Notes: generated from the sequence alone by a model not told the origin. Numbered from the stretch's first letter, positions 23,603 through 33,186 are shown. The stretch: 64,000 nt of DNA from Chitinophaga sp. MM2321 (GCF_964033635.1 NZ_OZ035533.1:5022001-5086000), one strand, 5' to 3'. Made by a program: numbers and translations.

Positions 23603-25273
23603 TTACTTTGTAATCTCTCCAATCGCCTGTCCTACATTACCGCTGGGCATCTGTATATGCAATAAAGCGGCCAGTGTAGGCGAAATATCTGTCATGCCAA
23701 TAGTACGGTTGGTTTTACCCGGTTGTATGCCCCAGCCCATCCATACCAGCGGAATATGTGCATCGTAAGGATACCAGGTGCCATGGGTGGTACCTGTTTT
23801 CCCGCCATCCATATAACCGGAGGCGAGTACCAGCTGAATATCTCCACTTCTTTTGGCATTGTAACCATTGACCATCATAGAACGCATGGGTTCTGGCAGT
23901 GTGGTGGTCAGCACGTCTCTGTTAGGGAATGCATTCACTACAGCAGGTAATTTCAATAATTCTGTGATGATATACTGCTGTATTTCAGGTTCGTTTTTAC
24001 CAGCATCCGTAATCGCATCATGATTGAGCCAGAACTGGTAGTTATCCGTGGCCTTGATAGCATTTTTCACACCGAATTTAGTGCTCACTTTTTCGTTCAT
24101 CGCCTGCATCGCCCTGTAAGAGCTGAAAGTACCGCCAGGCAATTTATTTTCTTCCATAAAGCCTGATACATGCGCTACACCGTGATCGGCAGTGATAAAG
24201 AACAGGTACTGGCCTTTACCTACTTTAGCATCCAGGTATTGAAAAAGAGTGGCCAGGTCGTGATCCAGGCGCAGATAGGTATCTTCTGCTTCAACGGAGT
24301 TGGGACCAAACTGGTGGCCTACGTAGTCGGTAGAAGAAAGGCTGATTGCCAGGAAATCTGTTACACTTCCCTGACCCAGGTTATACGCTTCCATTGCTTT
24401 TTTGGCAAATTCCAGTGTCATGGTGTTACCAAAGGGAGAAGCAGCAATTGTACCATTGGCAATTTTGCTCAGGTCATGCGGAAAAGACGAGCCGGAAGCG
24501 CCTTTGTAGCTGCCTTCATAAGGTTTTTCATCTGCTGTGCTGAGGGTGTAACTGGCAACCGGGTAAAGTGTTGTCCAGGGTTTACTCAGGTATTGCTGTG
24601 GCCATTTCTGGCTGTTGTATTCCTGTGCCCATGCCGGCAGTTCATTCATGTAATAAGTGCTGGTTACCCAGTTACCGGTACCGCCATCATACCAGAAAGC
24701 CGCGTTGGCACTATGTCCGGCGGGGAGGATAGCGCCGCGGTCTTTAATAGCCACGCCCACTACTTTACTCTGGAAATTATTGGATAACCGCAATTCATCA
24801 CCGATGGTAGTTACGTACATATTGCGCGGGCTCATTTTGCCGGCGGCGGAAGTGCTGCCCAGTGTTGATACGGTGCTGTCTTCTGTACAGTAGATGCTGC
24901 GGCCGGCCTCATTACTATACCAGGTGTTGCCGATAATACCATGAACAGCAGGTACAGAGCCGGTATACACGCAGGTATGACCACAGGCGGTGATGGTAGG
25001 AGAATAGTTGATCAATGTATTTTCACATGAAAACCCTTCCTGCAACAATCTTTTAAATCCTCCTGTTGTATATCTGTTGCCATAGCGATACAGGTAATCC
25101 CAACGCATCTGATCTACTACAACGCCTACAACCAATTTAGGTCTGGCAGGTTTTTTGGCAGTTTTAGATGCAGCATGGTGATTAAAGGGTTTCGGAGAGG
25201 TTGCTTTCTGCGCCCATACAGCCGGCGCTATGGCCAGGAGGACGATTAATACAAGATTTGTCCGTTTCATCAC
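23603..25273 (-). CDS. pafA: PafA-type alkaline phosphatase
   Basis: 556 residues with an N-terminal signal peptide ending near WAQ. It aligns by eye along its whole length with PafA of Elizabethkingia: VVDQMRWDYLYRY (metal-binding Asp54), PTITACGHT with nucleophile Thr95, VGVAIKDRGAILPAGH with the active-site Lys and Arg, SSTDYVGHQFGPNS, TADHGVAH and GTTHGTWYPYDAHIP. PafA is a periplasmic zinc phosphomonoesterase of Bacteroidota that works at low phosphate or constitutively. No pho-box-like site was recognised. Confidence 0.92.
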   Translation of the reverse strand: MMKRTNLVLIVLLAIAPAVWAQKATSPKPFNHHAASKTAKKPARPKLVVGVVVDQMRWDYLYRYGNRYTTGGFKRLLQEGFSCENTLINYSPTITACGHTCVYTGSVPAVHGIIGNTWYSNEAGRSIYCTEDSTVSTLGSTSAAGKMSPRNMYVTTIGDELRLSNNFQSKVVGVAIKDRGAILPAGHSANAAFWYDGGTGNWVTSTYYMNELPAWAQEYNSQKWPQQYLSKPWTTLYPVASYTLSTADEKPYEGSYKGASGSSFPHDLSKIANGTIAASPFGNTMTLEFAKKAMEAYNLGQGSVTDFLAISLSSTDYVGHQFGPNSVEAEDTYLRLDHDLATLFQYLDAKVGKGQYLFFITADHGVAHVSGFMEENKLPGGTFSSYRAMQAMNEKVSTKFGVKNAIKATDNYQFWLNHDAITDAGKNEPEIQQYIITELLKLPAVVNAFPNRDVLTTTLPEPMRSMMVNGYNAKRSGDIQLVLASGYMDGGKTGTTHGTWYPYDAHIPLVWMGWGIQPGKTNRTIGMTDISPTLAALLHIQMPSGNVGQAIGEITK

Positions 25274-25353
25274 GTTGTTAATAATTTAAAAGGTATGAGC
25301 AAATCCCTGATACAGGGTGATATTCATATATGTAATTTTCAAAAGACGAGGGG

Positions 25354-25361
25354 CAAATGTA
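25354..25361 (-). promoter_or_regulatory. -7 box TACATTTG for pafA
   Basis: Exact TAnnTTTG on the minus strand, about 80 bases before the pafA ATG. It is divergent from the oxoamine-synthase promoter 30 bases away. Confidence 0.5.
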
Positions 25362-25367
25362 AACCAA

Positions 25368-25398
25368 GTTTACAAAAAGTAATATTTTAATACCTTTG
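25368..25398 (+). promoter_or_regulatory. Promoter of the oxoamine synthase gene
   Basis: TTTA at 25368-25371, 19 bases, exact TACCTTTG at 25391-25398. Leader of about 42 bases to the ATG at 25445. Confidence 0.65.
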
Positions 25399-25444
25399 TG
25401 TCCGTTTTTATTGGAAGCAATTAACCATTACATAATAATAGCGT

Positions 25445-26686
25445 ATGGATATTTTCGAGAAACTGCTGAAACACATGGGCCCCATCGGGGAGCATTCAGA
25501 CAGAGCCCATGGCTATTTCGCATTCCCTAAACTGGAAGGAGAAATAGGTCCCCGCATGAATTTCCGGGGCAAAGAAAAAATTGTCTGGAGCCTTAACAAC
25601 TACCTGGGGTTGGCCAACCACCCCGAAGTTCGTTCCACGGACGCTAAAGCTGCAGCCGATTTTGGCCTCGCCTCCCCTATGGGCGCCCGCATGATGAGCG
25701 GCAACACCAATTACCATGAGCAACTGGAAAATGAACTTTCCGACTACATGGGTAAAGAAGATACTTCCTTGCTTAACTACGGCTACCAGGGCATCATGAG
25801 TGCTATTGATGCTGTTTGCGGCCGCAGGGATGTAATTGTTTATGATGCAGAATGCCACGCCAGCATCCTCGATGGCCTGCGCCTGCACCCCGGCAAACGT
25901 TATGTGTTCAAGCATAACGACATGGAAGATTTTGAAAAACAAATGAAACGTGCAACTGAACTGGCCAAAACCCAGGGTGGTGGTATCCTTGTTGTAACAG
26001 AAGGTGTTTTCGGTATGGCCGGTGATCAGGGCAAACTGAAAGAAATCGCTGCTTTCAAGGATAAGTATGAATTCCGCCTGTTGGTAGATGATGCACACGG
26101 TTTTGGTACAATGGGTAAAACCGGCGCCGGTACTGGTGAAGAACAGGGTGTACAGGACAAAATCGATCTTTTGTTCAACACTTTCGCCAAGTCAGGTGCT
26201 TCCATCGGTGCTTTTATCAGCGGCGACAAAGCCATTATTAACTTCCTGCGCTACAACATGCGCTCACAGATCTTTGCCAAATCCATTCCTTTACCTATCG
26301 TCATCGGCCACCTGAAACGGGTACAGCTGATGCGCCAGCATCCGGAAATGAAAGCAAAACTGTGGGAGAATGTAACGAAACTGCAAAACGGTCTGAAATC
26401 CCGTGGCTTCAATATCGGCAGAACCAATTCCCCGGTTACACCGATCTACCTCCAGGGTGATATTCCTGAAGCAACCGCTATGTGCCTGGATCTGCGTGAG
26501 AACTATAACATTTTCTGCTCCATCGTGGTATACCCGGTTATTCCAAAAGGACAGATCATCTATCGCCTCATCCCTACTGCATCTCACTCCGATGAGGATA
26601 TTGAGCTGACATTACAGGCTTTCAGTGAAACCAAAGCTAAACTCGACGAAAAAGTTTACGAGGTAGCGGAAATTCCGATGGTGTAA
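25445..26686 (+). CDS. Alpha-oxoamine synthase (serine palmitoyltransferase or cysteate acyltransferase type)
   Basis: 413 residues, PLP-dependent. SLNNYLGLANHPEV, the PLP-stacking His138 (AECHASILDG), LLVDDAHGFGTMG (Asp215, His218) and the Schiff-base Lys249 (NTFAKSGASIGAF) fit the family. Members join an acyl-CoA or acyl-ACP to an amino acid. In Bacteroidota two close enzymes exist: serine palmitoyltransferase for sphingolipids, and cysteate fatty acyltransferase for capnine sulfonolipids. I cannot tell them apart by eye. The N-terminus (DIFEKLLKHMGPIGEHSDRA) matches the long Bacteroidota form. It has its own promoter and terminator. Confidence 0.85.
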   Translation: MDIFEKLLKHMGPIGEHSDRAHGYFAFPKLEGEIGPRMNFRGKEKIVWSLNNYLGLANHPEVRSTDAKAAADFGLASPMGARMMSGNTNYHEQLENELSDYMGKEDTSLLNYGYQGIMSAIDAVCGRRDVIVYDAECHASILDGLRLHPGKRYVFKHNDMEDFEKQMKRATELAKTQGGGILVVTEGVFGMAGDQGKLKEIAAFKDKYEFRLLVDDAHGFGTMGKTGAGTGEEQGVQDKIDLLFNTFAKSGASIGAFISGDKAIINFLRYNMRSQIFAKSIPLPIVIGHLKRVQLMRQHPEMKAKLWENVTKLQNGLKSRGFNIGRTNSPVTPIYLQGDIPEATAMCLDLRENYNIFCSIVVYPVIPKGQIIYRLIPTASHSDEDIELTLQAFSETKAKLDEKVYEVAEIPMV

Positions 26687-26691
26687 AAAAT

Positions 26692-26707
26692 ATTTACGGA
26701 TTTTGAG
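26692..26707. repeat. Copy of the 16-mer ATTTACGGATTTTGAG (element L)
   Basis: Identical to the tandem units at 10954-10985. With CTCAAAATC about 100 bases later it flanks the terminator of the upstream gene. Confidence 0.7.
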
Positions 26708-26732
26708 ATTTAACGGATAAATAGCTACATCA

Positions 26733-26779
26733 GATAATAAAAAAGCCTTCCTGTAGAACAGGAAGGCTTTTTTATTATC
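26733..26779 (+). terminator. Terminator after the oxoamine synthase
   Basis: Perfect stem of about 22 bp (arms 26733-26754 and 26758-26779) round a 3-base loop; GCCTTCCTG pairs with CAGGAAGGC and T's follow. Confidence 0.85.
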
Positions 26780-26814
26780 AATGTTTTATAATTCTATTAT
26801 CTCAAAATCAAAAA

Positions 26815-27010
26815 ATTCCAAAATACAAAAAGGGCCGAGTCGTGCTCAGCCCTTTACTACAAGTTGTTCTTTCACTAGGTGTAAATTCACTAAATTTTCA
26901 TGAGGACATGGTAGAATAAATGGTTTTCATAGAATCTAAAATAACTAATTGATTCCAAGTATCTTATATAGATGGTTTATCGTAAATCTGCGAACGTTTG
27001 CATTTGATTC
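26815..27010 (-). ncRNA. Candidate minus-strand small RNA
   Basis: On the minus strand an exact -7 box TATTTTTG lies at 27022-27015, and about 190 bases later comes a terminator hairpin (GGGCTGAG, CACGA, CTCGGCCC, then TTTTTG; 26850-26825). No minus-strand gene follows; the next gene converges from the plus strand. A 10-codon frame (MKTIYSTMSS) sits inside, but nothing shows that it is translated. The -33 box is poor. Confidence 0.35.
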
Positions 27011-27187
27011 TTTCCAAAAATATGTCACATTTTCCAGGAAAATATAACACGAACGTTGTATTTTGTTAATGACTCGTTAAAATCTCCCACTGCTACAATA
27101 AATCACCGGAACGTCAGATAAGCGTCTTTTTTTGCTATCCGATGAATATTTTTCCCGATTGCGTAAATGCATACAGTTGTGCTATGG

Positions 27188-27195
27188 TACCTTTG
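27188..27195 (+). promoter_or_regulatory. -7 box TACCTTTG for the PepSY/TonB operon
   Basis: Exact TAnnTTTG. It lies inside the long upstream extension of the reading frame, so the real start must be downstream (TTG at 27340). The leader is about 140 bases; I recognise no riboswitch, and no clear Fur site was seen. Confidence 0.5.
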
Positions 27196-27339
27196 CCGCG
27201 ATTACAGCAACCTGCCCTGCGAAAATCCTGCACACGGAATTTTGTTGAAACAGGAAATGAGGGTATCGCACATTGGCGCCCAACTGCTCTCCTGGCTTTA
27301 TCTGCATATGGGTCGCTATTAAGGAAAAACAAGACAAGG

Positions 27340-28416
27340 TTGAAACTAAACTGGCGTAAACAATTCTTCCGGATCCACCGGATCACTGGTCTCATAGCAG
27401 GAGCTATACTGCTGCTGTTAAGCATCAGCGGCTCCATACTGGTTTTCAGTGATGAAATAGATCATGCGCTGGAAGCTAACGCCTACCATGTTACGCCCGG
27501 CACACAAAAACAGCCACTCGCACAACTATTGCTGCATGCAAAGCAATCGCTCCCCGGGAAAACCCCTTATCTTTTTTTTGTAAGGCTCCCCCAGGCACCG
27601 GACGAAAGTGCTATTATCCGGGCAGAATATGCAGCAGATTATAAAGTGTACCTGTTTATGAACCCTTACACCGGTCAGGTTGTCCATCAACACGCAAACA
27701 AAGGCTATTTTACAGGCTTTGTCCTCTACCTGCACTTCACCCTGCTCAGTGGTAAAACAGGCGTTAAAATCATGCTTATAACCGGAATACTGCTATTCCT
27801 GTCCGTCCTCACCGGCATATGGGTGTACCGCGGCGCTATCGGGAAAGTACTCACCTTCCGGGTAAAACTGGAATGGGGCAACCGGACACGCCGCTGGCGT
27901 AACCTCCACCGCATCATCGGTGTATGGGCCCTGCTCTTCAATGCACTCATCGCTTTTACCGGCATTATGCTGCAACTGAAAGTACTGGACGCCCGTAAAA
28001 CCACTCCCAAAGAATATGTGGAAGTACCCGTAAAAGTGGATTACGACCAACTGCTGGCCAAAGCCGAAGCACAGATCCCGGGTTTCAGGGTGATGGGCAT
28101 CCGCCCACCCAAAAAAGCAGGCGATCCCATACGCTTCCTGGGACATGCCCACGAAGCCGCCATCTGGGGCACCTACTCATCATCCGTAAACTTTGACGCC
28201 GGTACCGGCCTGGTGAAAAAAACTGTCAATTTCAGCCAGGCTGCATTCGGAGATAAATTTGCCGCCTGTATAGCGCCCCTGCATTTCGGCAACTACGGCG
28301 GCATTGCCCTCAAAATCCTTTATTCACTGCTGGCACTGACACCCGGCATTTTATCTGTCTCCGGTTTCCTGATTTGGTACCGGCGGAAATTTATTATTAA
28401 AACACATCAGTTCTGA
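27340..28416 (+). CDS. PepSY-associated membrane protein (iron-uptake linked)
   Basis: 358 residues if it starts at TTG 27340 (LKLNWRKQFFRIHRITGLI). The frame runs on upstream to 27142, but that part contains the promoter and has no family match. Four membrane helices are visible: near the N-terminus (ITGLIAGAILLLLSISGSILVF), at 27.7 kb, near HRIIGVWALLFNALIAFTG and at the C-terminus. The paired R/H residues (WRNLHRIIG) are typical of PepSY_TM proteins, thought to act as membrane reductases of ferric siderophores. It lies 2 bases before a siderophore-type TonB receptor, which supports the role. Confidence 0.8.
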   Translation: MKLNWRKQFFRIHRITGLIAGAILLLLSISGSILVFSDEIDHALEANAYHVTPGTQKQPLAQLLLHAKQSLPGKTPYLFFVRLPQAPDESAIIRAEYAADYKVYLFMNPYTGQVVHQHANKGYFTGFVLYLHFTLLSGKTGVKIMLITGILLFLSVLTGIWVYRGAIGKVLTFRVKLEWGNRTRRWRNLHRIIGVWALLFNALIAFTGIMLQLKVLDARKTTPKEYVEVPVKVDYDQLLAKAEAQIPGFRVMGIRPPKKAGDPIRFLGHAHEAAIWGTYSSSVNFDAGTGLVKKTVNFSQAAFGDKFAACIAPLHFGNYGGIALKILYSLLALTPGILSVSGFLIWYRRKFIIKTHQF

Positions 28417-28418
28417 AT

Positions 28419-30569
28419 ATGAAGAAGTTTTTAGTTTTTGGCTTTGTGGCAATGATAACTACCTTACAGGTAGCTGCACAAAAAACAACTGGAATACCCC
28501 CGGATACCACGCCCGTAGCGGTTCCGCCGTCTTCGCAGGTAGGTTTGGGTGAGGTGGTGGTAACCGCCAGCCGGAATAAAGAAACAGTGGGTACCGTACC
28601 GTCCTCCATCACGATCATCACCGGTAAACAACTACGCGAACAAAGCGCCATCACCACCGATATCAATCAGCTCCTGAGCATGAATGTACCGGGGCTTACA
28701 CTAGGCACCAATACTTCCACCAACAAAGGACAAACCCTACGTGGCCGCGGTATGCTCATCATGATAGATGGTATTCCGCAATCTACCCCCCTGCGTAACG
28801 GCGACAAAGACATTCGTAGTATAGACGTTTCCGTTATAGAAAGAGTGGAAGTGATTAAAGGCGCTACGGCTATCTACGGCAATGGTGCCGATGGTGGCAT
28901 TGTGAATTTCATCACCCGGAAAGCCAATACAGACAAGCATTTCAGTGGCACCACTGATGTAAGCACCGCCGGATCTCTCAGCAGTCTTAAAAACAGTATG
29001 GGTGGCCGCATCTCCCAGACTTTCAGTGGTAAAATCAACAGGTTTGATTACGTGGTAAGCGGTATGTATGAGCAAACAGGGGTAAACAAAGATGCCAAAG
29101 GTGAGGTGATAGGCCCTTTTCAATCGCTCAGCGAAAATGAAAATGTCAATGCCTTTGCCAAACTGGGCTACGATATCAACAGTAATAACCGCGTGGAACT
29201 GATGTACAACTACTACCGTTCCATGCAAAACAGCAGCTACGTAGACTCCGGCGGTAAATTCGGCTATAGCCCGATTGTAGGGATTCTTGGTACCAGTGCC
29301 GGCGACAAACAGGGTACTCCCTATAACCACAACGCCAACCTGAACTATACCAGTAAAAACATCTTCAAAAATACATCGCTGAGTGTAAACCTTTATTACC
29401 AGGACTTCTACACCGTTTTTGAATATTCCGACTTCTATTCGCCTCCCGGTAATTCCGCTATTGTTTCAAAGAAAATGGGCGCCAGGGTGAATTTTAATAC
29501 CGGGTTCAATTTCAGCCCCAATGTAAATGGCGACGTAACCTGGGGTGTGGACATCCTGAACGACAAAACTTCCCAGCCACTTACTGATGGCAGAGGCTTT
29601 GTACCGGAGATGAACATGAAAAACCTGGCTCCTTATGCCCAGCTGAAAACGTACCTGTTCCGCGACTTCCTCGTAAAGGCCGGTGTGCGCTACGAAAATA
29701 TCAACCTGGACATTCCTGACTTTACTACGATCCGCTACGGCAATACGCCCCAGGCTTATCCCGGTGGTGTGTTTGTAAAAGGAGGACGCCTCCCTTATGA
29801 AGCACTGGTATTTAATGCCGGTTTGCGGTATACAAAATATGCTGCATTCAATCCGTTTGTAAGCTATTCACAAAGCTTCTCCCTGTATGATCTGGGCCGC
29901 ACGCTGCGCCTGGCAAAGGATAATGGCGGCGGCGCCACTGTAAATACGATAGAAACAAAACCGATCATTACCAATAATTATGAAGCCGGCTTTAACAGTA
30001 ATATAGGGCACTTCAATGCTTCCGGGTCCTACTTTGTGAGTACTTCCAAACTGGGTACCAGCCTGGTAGATGTAGGCGGCGTAGCGGTGCCGGAAAGAGC
30101 ACCCGAACGTGTACAGGGCTTTGAAATAGTGGCCGGTTACCAGTTTCTGCCTAACCTGTCTGCCAATACTTCCTGGTCGCATGTAGAAGGTCAAAAGGAT
30201 GTAAACGGGGTGCATACCTATCTGCCTACTACCCGCATCTCGCCTGATAAAGTAACCGTAAATGTAAACTACTCCCCTCTCAAACAATGGGACCTGGGCG
30301 TGTATTACATCTATTCCGGTATCCGCCAGCGTTTTGATGCAGATGCAAAAGGAAATTTCGCCCTGGGACAGGGACCTGTGGGAGATTTCTTCCTGGTTAA
30401 TCTCTATACTTCGTATCGTTTCAATAAGTCTACCAGCCTGCGCCTCGGTGTGGATAACCTGCTGAATGCAGATTACTATCCGGTCATGTCCCAGGCTAAA
30501 GTGCGTAACGATTCCTACTACAAAGGCAGCGGAGCTAGGTTCAATCTGGGCCTGACTACTAATTTTTAG
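28419..30569 (+). CDS. TonB-dependent siderophore-type receptor
   Basis: 716 residues. Signal peptide to about residue 20, TonB-box-like region, plug domain from VVVTASRNKETVGTVPSSI (about residue 47) with TLRGRGMLIMIDGIP and the box VIERVEVIKGATAIYGNGADGGIVNF, then a beta barrel ending LGLTTNF with a terminal phenylalanine. There is no carboxypeptidase-like N-domain, so it is not a SusC protein. It imports a ferric siderophore or similar iron complex; the ligand is not known. It overlaps in operon with the PepSY membrane protein, which may reduce the imported iron. Confidence 0.9.
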   Translation: MKKFLVFGFVAMITTLQVAAQKTTGIPPDTTPVAVPPSSQVGLGEVVVTASRNKETVGTVPSSITIITGKQLREQSAITTDINQLLSMNVPGLTLGTNTSTNKGQTLRGRGMLIMIDGIPQSTPLRNGDKDIRSIDVSVIERVEVIKGATAIYGNGADGGIVNFITRKANTDKHFSGTTDVSTAGSLSSLKNSMGGRISQTFSGKINRFDYVVSGMYEQTGVNKDAKGEVIGPFQSLSENENVNAFAKLGYDINSNNRVELMYNYYRSMQNSSYVDSGGKFGYSPIVGILGTSAGDKQGTPYNHNANLNYTSKNIFKNTSLSVNLYYQDFYTVFEYSDFYSPPGNSAIVSKKMGARVNFNTGFNFSPNVNGDVTWGVDILNDKTSQPLTDGRGFVPEMNMKNLAPYAQLKTYLFRDFLVKAGVRYENINLDIPDFTTIRYGNTPQAYPGGVFVKGGRLPYEALVFNAGLRYTKYAAFNPFVSYSQSFSLYDLGRTLRLAKDNGGGATVNTIETKPIITNNYEAGFNSNIGHFNASGSYFVSTSKLGTSLVDVGGVAVPERAPERVQGFEIVAGYQFLPNLSANTSWSHVEGQKDVNGVHTYLPTTRISPDKVTVNVNYSPLKQWDLGVYYIYSGIRQRFDADAKGNFALGQGPVGDFFLVNLYTSYRFNKSTSLRLGVDNLLNADYYPVMSQAKVRNDSYYKGSGARFNLGLTTNF

Positions 30570-30602
30570 ATTTACGAATTTTTTGATTTAGTTATTTAGG
30601 TA

Positions 30603-30658
30603 TTTAAAAAAAATGCAGCGAAGATTACCATATGGCGATCTTCGCTGCATTTTTTAAA
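30603..30658. repeat. Palindromic element F with terminator-like core
   Basis: Arms 30603-30625 and 30638-30658: TTTAAAAAAAATGCAGCGAA... pairs with TTCGCTGCATTTTTTAAA. Outer words ATTTACGAATTTTTTGATTTAG and CTAAATTCGTAAAT extend the palindrome. AAATGCAGCGAAGAT (30611-30625) is shared with element G. It separates convergent TonB receptor and purL and can end both. Confidence 0.85.
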
Positions 30659-30689
30659 TAACTAAATTCGTAAATAACTAAATCGTAAA

Positions 30690-32915
30690 TTATTTCTTCA
30701 GGTGTTCTTCTATCGAAGTATCGTAGATTTTTTTCCAGTCATTTACTTTACCCCAGTCTTCGCCGTTCACTTTCACATGATCGCCTGTAACGATACCTAT
30801 TTTTTCGTAGCGTACGGAAACATCGGAAGCATCTACCAGGCTATGCATGATGGATTCGAACTTCTCTTTGTTTGCCGGACTAACGGTGATCACTACACGA
30901 CTCTGGCTTTCACCAAACAGGTAAGCATCTTTACGGAATTTATTATTTAGTTGCAGTTCAAAGCCCAGACCTTTAGGCATGGCACTTTCCAGCAGTGTGA
31001 TAAATAATCCGCCTTCGCTGATATCGTGGGCTGACTGGATCAGTCCTGCTTTGTTCAGTTTAGTGATAGCCTGTTGTAATTGCTGTTCTTCTTCGAGGTT
31101 GAAGTGTGGAGCAGGGCTGAATTCTATACCAATGATCTTGTGCAGGTATTCGGAGCTGCTGATATCATTGCGGCTGCGGCCTACCAGGTATACCAGGTTG
31201 CCGGCTTCTTTGAAATCCAGTGTGATGCGCTGATCCATGCTATCCAGTATACCAACCATTCCAATGGTGGGAGTAGGATAAACCGGACCGTCGGGAGACT
31301 GGTTATAGAAACTCACGTTACCACCGGTAACGGGCGTATTAAATTTACGGCAGGCTTCACCCATACCTTGTACAGCGTGTACAAACTGGTAGTATACTTC
31401 CGGATCGTAAGGGTTACCAAAGTTGAGGCAGTTGGTGATTGCTACTGGTTCGCCACCGGAACATACAATGTTACGCGCAGCTTCTGCTACAGCAATCTGT
31501 CCGCCTTTGTGAGGATCGGCATATACATAGCGGCTGTTACAGTCGGTGGTCATTGCCAGTGCTTTCTTCGTACCTTTTACGAGTACGATACAAGCGTCGC
31601 TTGGTGCGTTGGTGCTGGCATTGGCAGTACCTACCATGCTGTCGTACTGGTTGTAGACCCAGCGTTTGGAAGCGATGTTTGGTAAAGCCACCATTCTTTC
31701 CGCAACAAAACGCGGGTTATCCGTATCCGTGATATTCTGAATATCGAAGGCTTTTATTTTCTGGAAGTAGGTGGGTTCGGTGTAAGCGCGGTGATATTGT
31801 GGAGCGCCACCGCCGAGTACCATGCTTTCAGCAGGAACATCTGCTTCCAGCTCTCCATTCATATAGAATTTGAGGTTGGTATCTTTTGTTACTTCACCGA
31901 TCTGCACACAGTGCAGGTCCCATTTATCAAAGATGGCGAGGATTTCTTTTTCCTGACCTTTCTTTACAACGATGAGCATACGCTCCTGGCTTTCGCTCAG
32001 CAGCATTTCCCATGCTTTCATGTTTTCCTGGCGGGTGGGTACTTTCTCCAGCCAGATATTCATACCATGTTCGCCTTTGGCGCTCATTTCGGCAGTAGAG
32101 CAGGTGATACCGGCAGCGCCCATATCCTGCATACCAACGATAGCGTTGGTTTTGATAATTTCAAGACAGGCTTCCAGCAGTTTCTTTTCCTGGAAAGGAT
32201 CTCCTACCTGAACGGAAGGCAAATCTTCCACGCTGTCTTCTGTGATGTTGGCAGAAGCGAAAGAAGCGCCGCCGATGCCATCTTTACCGGTAGCAGAACC
32301 AACGATAAAAACAGGATTACCTTCACCATAAGAAGTGGCGGAAACGGTTTGTCCTACTTTTACGATACCTACGCTCATGGCATTTACCAGGGGGTTGGTA
32401 CCGTAGCAGTCTTCGAAGTATACTTCACCACCTACAGTAGGTACGCCAAAGCAGTTACCATAATGACCGATGCCATGTACGATACCTTTTACCAGGTGTT
32501 GTGTTTTTTTATCGTTGATATTTCCGAAGCGCAGTGAGTTCAGTGCTGCGATAGGGCGGGCGCCCATCGTAAAGATATCGCGGTGAATACCACCTACGCC
32601 GGTTGCTGCGCCCTGGAAGGGCTCAATAGCAGAGGGGTGGTTATGAGATTCTATTTTAAATACAACCGCATAGCCATCACCTATATCTACCAGACCGGCA
32701 TTTTCTTCTCCGGCTTTTACAAGCAGGCGGTCGCCTTCGCGGGGTAATGATTTCAGCCACACGATAGAGTTTTTGTAAGAGCAGTGCTCACTCCACATAA
32801 CGGAGTACATACTCAATTCGGTAAAGTTGGGGTTGCGGCCCAGGATGGAAGTTATTCGTTCAAACTCGTCAGCAGTAAGTCCCAGCTGTTCAGCAATTTC
32901 TACGGTGGTTTGCAT
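30690..32915 (-). CDS. purL: Phosphoribosylformylglycinamidine synthase, large catalytic subunit
   Basis: 741 residues, the size of the small-type PurL that needs PurQ and Pur[21 protein letters not shown] and [22 protein letters not shown] are the N-terminal synthase signature; VGGEVYFED and the second half ([22 protein letters not shown]) are typical. It converts FGAR and ammonia to FGAM in de novo purine synthesis. PurQ and PurS are not in the window. A -7 box lies at 32956-32963. Confidence 0.94.
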   Translation of the reverse strand: MQTTVEIAEQLGLTADEFERITSILGRNPNFTELSMYSVMWSEHCSYKNSIVWLKSLPREGDRLLVKAGEENAGLVDIGDGYAVVFKIESHNHPSAIEPFQGAATGVGGIHRDIFTMGARPIAALNSLRFGNINDKKTQHLVKGIVHGIGHYGNCFGVPTVGGEVYFEDCYGTNPLVNAMSVGIVKVGQTVSATSYGEGNPVFIVGSATGKDGIGGASFASANITEDSVEDLPSVQVGDPFQEKKLLEACLEIIKTNAIVGMQDMGAAGITCSTAEMSAKGEHGMNIWLEKVPTRQENMKAWEMLLSESQERMLIVVKKGQEKEILAIFDKWDLHCVQIGEVTKDTNLKFYMNGELEADVPAESMVLGGGAPQYHRAYTEPTYFQKIKAFDIQNITDTDNPRFVAERMVALPNIASKRWVYNQYDSMVGTANASTNAPSDACIVLVKGTKKALAMTTDCNSRYVYADPHKGGQIAVAEAARNIVCSGGEPVAITNCLNFGNPYDPEVYYQFVHAVQGMGEACRKFNTPVTGGNVSFYNQSPDGPVYPTPTIGMVGILDSMDQRITLDFKEAGNLVYLVGRSRNDISSSEYLHKIIGIEFSPAPHFNLEEEQQLQQAITKLNKAGLIQSAHDISEGGLFITLLESAMPKGLGFELQLNNKFRKDAYLFGESQSRVVITVSPANKEKFESIMHSLVDASDVSVRYEKIGIVTGDHVKVNGEDWGKVNDWKKIYDTSIEEHLKK

Positions 32916-32955
32916 GTATTTAAGTATAAAAAAACGAGTAATTAAAAAGAAGATG

Positions 32956-32963
32956 CAAACCTA
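32956..32963 (-). promoter_or_regulatory. -7 box TAGGTTTG for purL
   Basis: Exact TAnnTTTG on the minus strand, giving a leader of about 35 bases to the ATG at 32915. No purine riboswitch could be made out in so short a leader. Confidence 0.55.
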
Positions 32964-33154
32964 CATGTTTTTCCTGCAAATGCCAAGAGGTAAGCGATTA
33001 ACAGCCTGTGGGGCGTTTTTACCTTTTTAATCATATTATTAAATTTTAAATTCATCAGTTTTGATGCTTGACAGATCCATTTTTTATTAAAATCACAAAA
33101 AATAGTCGTTTTTAAACCCCTAAACGTAATTTTTCAATTAAAACGAACAATTTA

Positions 33155-33186
33155 TTTGCATTTATAGCGAGGTATGCGTTCTTTTG
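33155..33186 (+). promoter_or_regulatory. Promoter of glnN
   Basis: TTTG at 33155-33158, 20 bases, TTCTTTTG at 33179-33186 (7 of 8 matches to TAnnTTTG). +1 would be near 33191, leaving an ATG at 33204 and the annotated one at 33227. Confidence 0.55.

Larger units (their letters stand above)
26687..27187. other. 500-base gene-free region
   Basis: It holds the oxoamine synthase terminator, two flanking repeat words, the possible minus-strand RNA, and AT-rich sequence. I see no credible protein gene in it. Confidence 0.5.

Noticed and set aside
26828..26860. A tRNA-like hairpin (GGGCCGAG...CTCAGCCC)
   Set aside because: It has no anticodon or T-loop and no CCA; it reads as a minus-strand terminator.
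27196..27339. Riboswitch in the PepSY/TonB leader
   Set aside because: I looked for cobalamin, TPP, SAM and FMN-type conserved cores and found none.
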